A stretch of 9,989 nt of DNA from an uncultured Oscillospiraceae bacterium (lineage in GTDB: Bacteria; Bacillota; Clostridia; Oscillospirales; Ruminococcaceae), in contig CAJTVI010000081.1 in NCBI GenBank assembly GCA_910579545.1, positions 1 to 9,989 on the forward strand. Reading direction: 5' to 3'. This document shows, in pieces, positions 5,310-9,989 of the stretch; the first letter of the stretch is position 1, and the number at the start of each line of letters is the position of its first letter. The notes beneath the pieces were generated by a model. The model did not search any database. It saw only the letters and a program-made list of their open reading frames with translations, and had not been told where the DNA came from. The position numbers were made by a program, and so were the translations under genes.

Positions 5310-7130
5310 ATGTGTGGAATTGTGGGATACAGCGGCGGCCGGGACGCGGCCGAGGTACTGCTGGAGGGGCTTTCCAAGTTAGAGTACCGCGGGTACGACT
5401 CGGCCGGCCTTGCGCTGGCCGGGCAGGACGGCATCCATGTAGCCAAGGCCAAGGGCCGGCTTGCGGTGCTGCGCCAAAAGCTGGCCGAACACCCGCTGCC
5501 GGCCAGCGGCTGCGGCATTGGGCATACCCGCTGGGCCACCCACGGCGCCCCCAGCGACGTCAACAGCCATCCGCAGTCCTCGGCGCGGGTGAGTTTGGTG
5601 CACAACGGCATCATCGAAAATTACGGCAGGCTCAAGGCGGGCCTTGAAAAAAAGGGCTATACTTTTGAGAGCGACACCGACACCGAGGTGCTGGTCAAGC
5701 TGCTGGACTATAACTACAGCGGCGACCCCATTGCCGCCATCCTTGCCACCGCCGCCAAGGTGCGGGGCAGCTATGGGGCGGCGGTGCTCTTTCGGGATTT
5801 TCCGGGCGCGATCTTTGCGGTGCGCAGGGAAAGCCCGCTGATCGTGGGCTATGGGCAGGGCGAGAGCTTTTTGGCTTCCGACATCCCGGCCCTGCTCAAG
5901 TATACCCGGGATTACAGCATCCTGGACGAGGGCGAGATCGCGGTGCTGCGGCCGCAGGGGATCTCGTTTTACAACGAGTTTGGCCAAAGCATCGAAAAAG
6001 AACACCTCACCGCCGATTGGGACCTTGAATCGGCCGAAAAGGGCGGCTACCCCCACTTTATGCTCAAGGAGATCTACGAGCAGCCCCGCGCCATTGCCGC
6101 CACGGTGGGCCCCCGTGTGCAGAACGGCCTGCCCGTGCTGGACGCCCCCGGCCTGACCGATGCGTTTTTGGCCGGGGTGGGCGCGGTGCATCTGGTGGGC
6201 TGCGGCACCGCCATGCACGCCGGCATGGTGGGCCGGGCCGCTATTGAATCGCTGGCCCGGGTGCCGGCGGACGTGGAGATCGCAAGCGAGTTCCGCTACC
6301 GCGACCCCATCCTTGCCCCAAACGACCTAGTGGTCATCATCAGCCAGAGCGGCGAGACCAGCGACACCCTGGCGGCGCTGCGGCTGGCAAAGCAAAAGGG
6401 TGTGCGGGTGCTGGCGGTGGTCAATGTGGTGGGCTCCTCCATTGCCCGCGCGACCGACGATGTGCTCTACACCTACGCCGGGCCGGAGATCGCGGTGGCC
6501 TCCACCAAGGCCTACACGGTGCAGCTGTGCGTGCTGTACCTGCTGGCTTTGCGGCTGGCCATGGCCAAGGGCCGGCTGGCAGAGGCAGAGGCGCGCCGGC
6601 TTACCGCCGAGCTTTTGCGGGCCGGGCAGCTCGGGCAGCCCATGCTGGACGAATGCGAGCGCATCAAGTACCTTGCCAGCCAGTTTATGAACAGCAGCGA
6701 CCTCTTTTTTATGGGCCGCGGGTTCGACTACGCCCTCTCGCTGGAGGGTTCGCTCAAACTCAAGGAGATCAGCTACCTGCACTCCGAAGCCTACGCCGCG
6801 GGCGAGCTCAAGCACGGCACCATCTCGCTGGTGGTGGAGGGCACGCCGGTGCTGGCGCTGGCCACCCAGCGCGCCGTTTACGAAAAAACCCTCTCCAATG
6901 TCAAGGAGGCCCGCAGCCGCGGCGCGCGGGTGATCCTGTTTTGCTGCGAGGACGCGCCCGTGCCGCCGGATGTGGCCGACTATGTGGTGCGGCTGCCCCG
7001 GTACGAGGAAATTTTTATGCCGCTTTTGCTGATCTTGCCCCTGCAGCTGTTTGCCTATTACATGAGCGTTTTGCGCGGCTGCGATGTGGATAAGCCGCGC
7101 AACCTGGCCAAAAGCGTAACGGTGGAGTAA
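5310..7130 (+). CDS. glmS: Glutamine--fructose-6-phosphate aminotransferase (isomerizing)
   Basis: GlmS converts fructose-6-phosphate and glutamine to glucosamine-6-phosphate and glutamate, the first committed step to UDP-GlcNAc and peptidoglycan. The 606-residue length is normal. The N-terminal glutaminase domain (about 2-240) starts with the catalytic Cys2 in MCGIVGY and has RGYDSAG (27-33), HTRWATHG (72-79), HNGIIENY (98-105) and SDTDTE (121-126). Two SIS sugar-isomerase domains follow, with GCGTAMHAG (297-305), SQSGETSDTL (345-354), STKAYT (398-403) and SEAYAAGELKHG (492-503). The C-terminal tail DKPRNLAKSVTVE (594-606) is the conserved end, with K601 as the sugar-ring-opening lysine. Met1 must be removed to expose the catalytic cysteine, which fixes the start. 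The ribozyme 238 bases upstream controls it. The gene is intact and a terminator follows 127 bases downstream. Confidence 0.98.
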   Translation: MCGIVGYSGGRDAAEVLLEGLSKLEYRGYDSAGLALAGQDGIHVAKAKGRLAVLRQKLAEHPLPASGCGIGHTRWATHGAPSDVNSHPQSSARVSLVHNGIIENYGRLKAGLEKKGYTFESDTDTEVLVKLLDYNYSGDPIAAILATAAKVRGSYGAAVLFRDFPGAIFAVRRESPLIVGYGQGESFLASDIPALLKYTRDYSILDEGEIAVLRPQGISFYNEFGQSIEKEHLTADWDLESAEKGGYPHFMLKEIYEQPRAIAATVGPRVQNGLPVLDAPGLTDAFLAGVGAVHLVGCGTAMHAGMVGRAAIESLARVPADVEIASEFRYRDPILAPNDLVVIISQSGETSDTLAALRLAKQKGVRVLAVVNVVGSSIARATDDVLYTYAGPEIAVASTKAYTVQLCVLYLLALRLAMAKGRLAEAEARRLTAELLRAGQLGQPMLDECERIKYLASQFMNSSDLFFMGRGFDYALSLEGSLKLKEISYLHSEAYAAGELKHGTISLVVEGTPVLALATQRAVYEKTLSNVKEARSRGARVILFCCEDAPVPPDVADYVVRLPRYEEIFMPLLLILPLQLFAYYMSVLRGCDVDKPRNLAKSVTVE

Positions 7131-7257
7131 AAACGGCGGGGCGGGGGCGGTTTTGCCTTAAGCAGCCAAAAGCCCCTGCCAAGATGTAAAGAAACTGTAA
7201 AAACACGGCGCTTTTGTGCTGTGCCCGGTAGCTTTTTGCCCAAAAGGGCTGTATAAT

Positions 7258-7307
7258 AACAGCAGGCCGCCTTTGCATTTACAGGATGCCGGCGGCCTGC
7301 TGTTTTT
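7258..7307 (+). terminator. Strong intrinsic terminator after glmS
   Basis: AACAGCAGGCCGCC (7258-7271) pairs perfectly with GGCGGCCTGCTGTT (7291-7304) over 14 bp, with an inner GCAT/ATGC stem (7275-7278/7286-7289), and ends in TTTTT (7303-7307). It lies between glmS and the next gene and should end the glmS transcript. The preceding 7131-7257 contains a small GCCC-AAAA-GGGC hairpin and no gene. A TATAAT (7252-7257) directly abuts the stem; see the findings. Confidence 0.85.
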
Positions 7308-7372
7308 GTGTAAGGTAAGTATTGCCCTGTAAGGCGGGCGCGCTTTTGGCAGGGAATGTAAAGGACGTTTTT

Positions 7373-8542
7373 ATGAAGGACAACAGCAAGTGGAAACTGA
7401 CCAAGCAAACGGCCTCCAACCTGATCGTGGTGCTGAGCGGCATAGCCTTTTACCTGGTGGGCACCCATTTTGACGCCGTGCACGCCCAGCTAAGCGCGCT
7501 GCTGGGCATCGTGGCCCCCTTTATCTGGGGCATTGCGTTTGCCTACCTGCTGGACGGCCCGGTGCGGTTTTTTCAAAAGCTGCTGCACGGCCGCCGCAAG
7601 CTGGCCATCCTTATTACCTACCTTCTGGCCGCGCTGGTCATCAGCGTGCTGCTTGGCCTGGTGATCCCCCAGTTGGTGGACAGCGTCATGATCCTCATCA
7701 ACAACGTGCCCATGTACCTGCAGCGGATGGATGGCTTTGTGGCACAGCTTCCCATCGAGGTGGAGGGGCTGGAGGAGCTGCTGGGCTCCTACTCCGAGCT
7801 GGTGCAAAAGGCCACGGCCCTGGTCTCCTCGCTGCTGCCGCGCCTGCTGGACTACGGCATCGCCATTGGCAGCGGGGTGGTTTCGGCCATCACGGCGGTC
7901 ATCTCCTCCATCTATATGCTCTTAGGCAAGGAAAAGCTGCTGCACCAGCTGCGCAAGGTATCGGTGGCCTTTTTGCCCGGCCCCAAGGCCACCCGGCTTA
8001 TGGAGATCTGCCGCCACGCAAACGGCGTGTTCAGCGGGTTTATCAACGGCAAGATCATCGACAGCGTCATCATCGGGCTCATCTGCTTTATCGTAACCTC
8101 CATCTTTGGCATGCCCTTTGCGCTGCTCATCAGCGTCATTGTGGGGGCCACCAACGTCATCCCGTTTTTTGGACCCTTCATCGGCGCGATCCCCAGCATC
8201 ATGATCCTGCTCATCGTCAACCCCATCAGCGCGCTGGAATTCGGCATCTTTGTGATCATTTTGCAGCAGTTCGACGGCAACATCCTCGGCCCCAAGATCC
8301 TGGGCGATTCCACCGGCCTGCCGGCGCTTTGGGTGCTGGTTGCCATCATTGTGGGCGGCGGGCTGTTCGGGTTTGCCGGCATGCTGGTGGGGGTGCCCAC
8401 CTTTGCGGTGCTCTACTCGCTCAGCAGCGACGTTTTGGCGGCACGGCTGCACGCCAAGGGTCTGGACACCCAGGGCCGGCCGATGATTTCGCCCGACGGC
8501 GCCCCGGCCTCGGCCGGCGAAGCTCCCCCGCAGCAGCCATAA
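7373..8542 (+). CDS. AI-2E family transporter (PerM/YtvI-like permease)
   Basis: A 389-residue polytopic membrane protein of the family named after the E. coli autoinducer-2 exporter TqsA. Members have varied or unknown cargo, and some are sodium/proton antiporters, so the name is not proof of quorum-sensing export. Helices are visible at about 15-30, 42-61, 76-99, 160-184, 229-255, 257-282, 284-298 and 317-350. A large non-membrane region (about 100-158) separates the third and fourth, as is usual. The family's C-terminal signature is clear: NVIPFFGPFIGAIPS (261-275), then LQQFDGNILGPKILGDSTGL (297-316) and GGGLFGFAGMLVGVP (328-342). A Pro/Ala-rich tail from about 365 is likely disordered. 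I chose ATG 7373, which has AAAGGA 7 bases upstream; an in-frame TTG at 7322 lacks such a site. The next gene follows at a short distance, probably in the same transcript. Confidence 0.92.
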   Translation: MKDNSKWKLTKQTASNLIVVLSGIAFYLVGTHFDAVHAQLSALLGIVAPFIWGIAFAYLLDGPVRFFQKLLHGRRKLAILITYLLAALVISVLLGLVIPQLVDSVMILINNVPMYLQRMDGFVAQLPIEVEGLEELLGSYSELVQKATALVSSLLPRLLDYGIAIGSGVVSAITAVISSIYMLLGKEKLLHQLRKVSVAFLPGPKATRLMEICRHANGVFSGFINGKIIDSVIIGLICFIVTSIFGMPFALLISVIVGATNVIPFFGPFIGAIPSIMILLIVNPISALEFGIFVIILQQFDGNILGPKILGDSTGLPALWVLVAIIVGGGLFGFAGMLVGVPTFAVLYSLSSDVLAARLHAKGLDTQGRPMISPDGAPASAGEAPPQQP

Positions 8543-8569
8543 ACAAAAAAGGACGGTGTGTTGCATAAA

Positions 8570-9781
8570 ATGCGCTATGATTTTACCAGTATCATCGACC
8601 GGCAGGGGATGGACGCCACGGCGCTCGAGCTGGACGCCATCAAGGGATGGGGGCTTGGCCAGGAGGTAAAACCGGGCGCGGAGCTCATCCCCATGTGGGT
8701 GGCCGACATGAACTTTGCCGCCTGCCCCGCCATTGTAAATGCGATGTCCCGGCGGGTACAGCATCCGCTGTATGGGTATTTTCCCATCCGTGGGGAATAT
8801 TACGACGCCATCATCGGCTGGCAAACCGCCCGCAACCGGGTCACCGGCCTTGCCAAAGAGTGCATCGGCTACGAAAATGGGGTGCTGGGCGGCGTGATCT
8901 CGGCCCTGAACGTGCTGTGCTCTAAGGGCGACAAGGTGCTTGTGCATTCGCCCACCTACATCGGCTTTACCTCCAGCCTTTCAAACAACGGCTACCGCAT
9001 CGTACACTCGCCCCTGTACAGGGATGGGCAGGGGGTATGGCGGATGGACCTTGCGGATATGGAGCAAAAGATCATCGCCAACCGCATCCACGCCATGGTC
9101 TTTTGCTCCCCCCACAACCCCTGCGGCCGGGTGTGGGAGCGCGGGGAGCTGGAGGAGATGGTGCGCCTGTGCGAAAAATACGATGTAAAGATCGTTTCGG
9201 ATGAAATCTGGTCCGACATCATCCGCCCGGGCTTCCGGCACATTCCCACCCAGATGGCCAGCGAGTGGGCCCGGCAGAATACAGTGGCCCTGTACGCGCC
9301 CTCCAAAACCTTCAATCTGGCCGGCCTGATCGGCGCCTACCATATCATCTATAACCCCACCCTCCGGGACCGGGTGGAAAAGGAATCCTCCCTGTGCCAC
9401 TACAACGACATCAATGTCCTTTCGATGCACGCCCTGATCGGGGCCTATGGGCCGGAGGGCGCCGAATGGTGCGATGAGCTGTGCCAGACCATCGCGGCCA
9501 ATGTGGATCACGCCTGCGGGTTTATTGCCGGGCGCTTTGAGGGGGTCAGCGTCTTCAAGCCCCAGGGCACCTACATGCTCTTCCTCGACTGTACCGAATG
9601 GTGCAAAAAGCACAAAATGTCCATCGAGGAGCTGCTCAAGGCCGGCATCTGGCAGGGCGTGCTCTGGCAGCCGGGAACCATGTTCCACGGCCCCTGCCAC
9701 ATCCGCATGAACCTGGCGCTGCCCCTTTCGCGGGTGCGGGAAGCCTTTGACCGGCTGGATAAGTTTGTGTTTAACGCCTGA
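8570..9781 (+). CDS. MalY/PatB family PLP-dependent aminotransferase / C-S beta-lyase
   Basis: A 403-residue fold-type I PLP enzyme of the MalY/PatB subgroup. Members usually cleave C-S bonds of cystathionine or cysteine conjugates to release a thiol, pyruvate and ammonia; some act as aminotransferases. Numbered from ATG 8570, MWVADMNF (42-49), YGYF (68-71) and YENGVLGGV (101-109) form the N-terminal substrate and cofactor region. CSPHNPCGRVW (179-189) and SDEIWSD (210-216, D211 binding the pyridine nitrogen) follow. SKTFNLAGL (245-253) carries the PLP lysine K246, and HIRMNLALP (377-385) carries the carboxylate-binding arginine R379. The start is uncertain: AAGGA at 8549-8553 is best placed for GTG 8558 or TTG 8561 and is 16 bases from ATG 8570. 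I chose the ATG because MRYDFTSIIDR matches where the family begins. It lies 27 bases after the transporter stop. Confidence 0.92.
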   Translation: MRYDFTSIIDRQGMDATALELDAIKGWGLGQEVKPGAELIPMWVADMNFAACPAIVNAMSRRVQHPLYGYFPIRGEYYDAIIGWQTARNRVTGLAKECIGYENGVLGGVISALNVLCSKGDKVLVHSPTYIGFTSSLSNNGYRIVHSPLYRDGQGVWRMDLADMEQKIIANRIHAMVFCSPHNPCGRVWERGELEEMVRLCEKYDVKIVSDEIWSDIIRPGFRHIPTQMASEWARQNTVALYAPSKTFNLAGLIGAYHIIYNPTLRDRVEKESSLCHYNDINVLSMHALIGAYGPEGAEWCDELCQTIAANVDHACGFIAGRFEGVSVFKPQGTYMLFLDCTEWCKKHKMSIEELLKAGIWQGVLWQPGTMFHGPCHIRMNLALPLSRVREAFDRLDKFVFNA

Positions 9782-9833
9782 CCGCCTTTTGCCCCCCTTG
9801 CCCCTTTTTAACGCGGAAAAACGCGGGGCCCGG

Positions 9834-9902
9834 CGCGGGGGCAAAAAAGCGTTGGCCCGCTTTCTTTTTGCGCCCCCGCGGCAAAAATCGCGGGGGCGTT
9901 TT
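9834..9902 (+). terminator. Intrinsic terminator with a competing upstream hairpin
   Basis: CGCCCCCGCG (9871-9880) pairs with CGCGGGGGCG (9889-9898) around an A-rich loop and is followed by TTTT (9899-9902). This should end the transcript of the MalY-like gene, 90 bases after its stop. The same central strand can instead pair with a second copy of CGCGGGGGC at 9834-9842, a stem extended by AAAAA/TTTTT and AGCG/CGCT (9848-9851/9858-9861). The T-run is short, so efficiency is uncertain. A small CGCG-CGCG hairpin with an A-rich loop lies just upstream at about 9812-9825. Confidence 0.7.
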
Positions 9903-9933
9903 GGTGCGCAAAAATGGGCAAAAAATGGTGCTC

Positions 9934-9962
9934 TTGTAGGTTTGTCAAAGAGGTGTTACAAA
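9934..9962 (+). promoter_or_regulatory. Candidate promoter for a gene beyond the window
   Basis: TTGTAG (9934-9939) and TACAAA (9957-9962) are 17 bases apart. The -10 box is preceded by TGT (9954-9956), giving an extended -10. A purine-rich AAAGGGAAGGAAAG follows at about 9964-9977 and looks like a ribosome-binding region. No start codon of a convincing gene appears before the window ends, so the gene would begin just downstream. Confidence 0.4.
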
Positions 9963-9989
9963 AAAAGGGAAGGAAAGTAAGACCTGTTT

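Noticed and set aside
7322..7372. TTG start of the AI-2E-like gene at 7322
   Set aside because: No ribosome site is visible there, whereas ATG 7373 has AAAGGA at 7-base spacing; the extra 17 residues do not resemble the family.
7922..8947. Minus-strand open frame of 341 codons across the AI-2E-like and MalY-like genes
   Set aside because: It spans two strongly supported plus-strand genes and their junction, is His/Asp/Gly-rich without family motifs, and is a frame shadow.
1..9989. Search for CRISPR arrays, insertion sequences, integrases, tRNA genes, toxin-antitoxin pairs, secondary-metabolite genes or a novel defence system
   Set aside because: No spaced direct repeats, transposase motifs, tRNA-like folds or defence-type domains were seen; the protein-coding content is housekeeping and transport.

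Overview
The window reads as an ordinary chromosomal stretch from a GC-rich, low-GC-phylum (Bacillota) anaerobe. The best guess is an Oscillospiraceae/Ruminococcaceae gut bacterium of the Faecalibacterium-Gemmiger-Subdoligranulum kind. This rests on the glycine riboswitch and glmS ribozyme typical of Bacillota, on GGGAGG-type ribosome binding sites, on GC-rich codon choice and on the mix of genes. There is no taxonomic marker gene, so the placement is an inference. I see no mobile element, CRISPR array, tRNA or rRNA gene, and no clearly new multi-gene system. The most informative elements are two metabolite-sensing RNAs.

Layout. (1) Positions 1 to about 210 are the leader of the first gene. 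They open inside the 3' half of a glycine riboswitch aptamer and contain a sequence that can refold against it. (2) 213-1574, plus strand, is an 11-helix sodium-dependent NSS-family transporter; the riboswitch suggests it handles glycine or a related small amino acid. (3) A strong symmetric hairpin at 1655-1721 probably stops both this gene and the convergent rmuC (1724-3070, minus strand). (4) A divergent intergenic region (3071-3275) separates rmuC from a membrane-anchored polysaccharide deacetylase (3276-4136, plus). (5) An unrecognised six-helix membrane protein follows (4267-4815, plus). (6) The 494-base gap 4816-5309 holds a complete glmS ribozyme (4888-5071) and a long GC-rich leader, followed by glmS (5310-7130). 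(7) After a strong terminator (7258-7307) come a PerM/AI-2E-family membrane protein (7373-8542) and, 27 bases later, a MalY/PatB-type PLP enzyme (8570-9781), probably in one transcript. (8) The last 200 bases hold a terminator with an alternative fold and a likely promoter for a gene beyond the window.

How the genes fit together. GlmS makes glucosamine-6-phosphate, the entry point to peptidoglycan amino sugars, and its mRNA carries the ribozyme that senses this product. The deacetylase acts on N-acetylated cell-surface glycans, so two of the genes touch envelope amino-sugar chemistry, but they are separate transcription units and a functional link is only loose. The transporter and the C-S lyase-type enzyme both concern amino acids. 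RmuC is a genome-maintenance protein unrelated to its neighbours.
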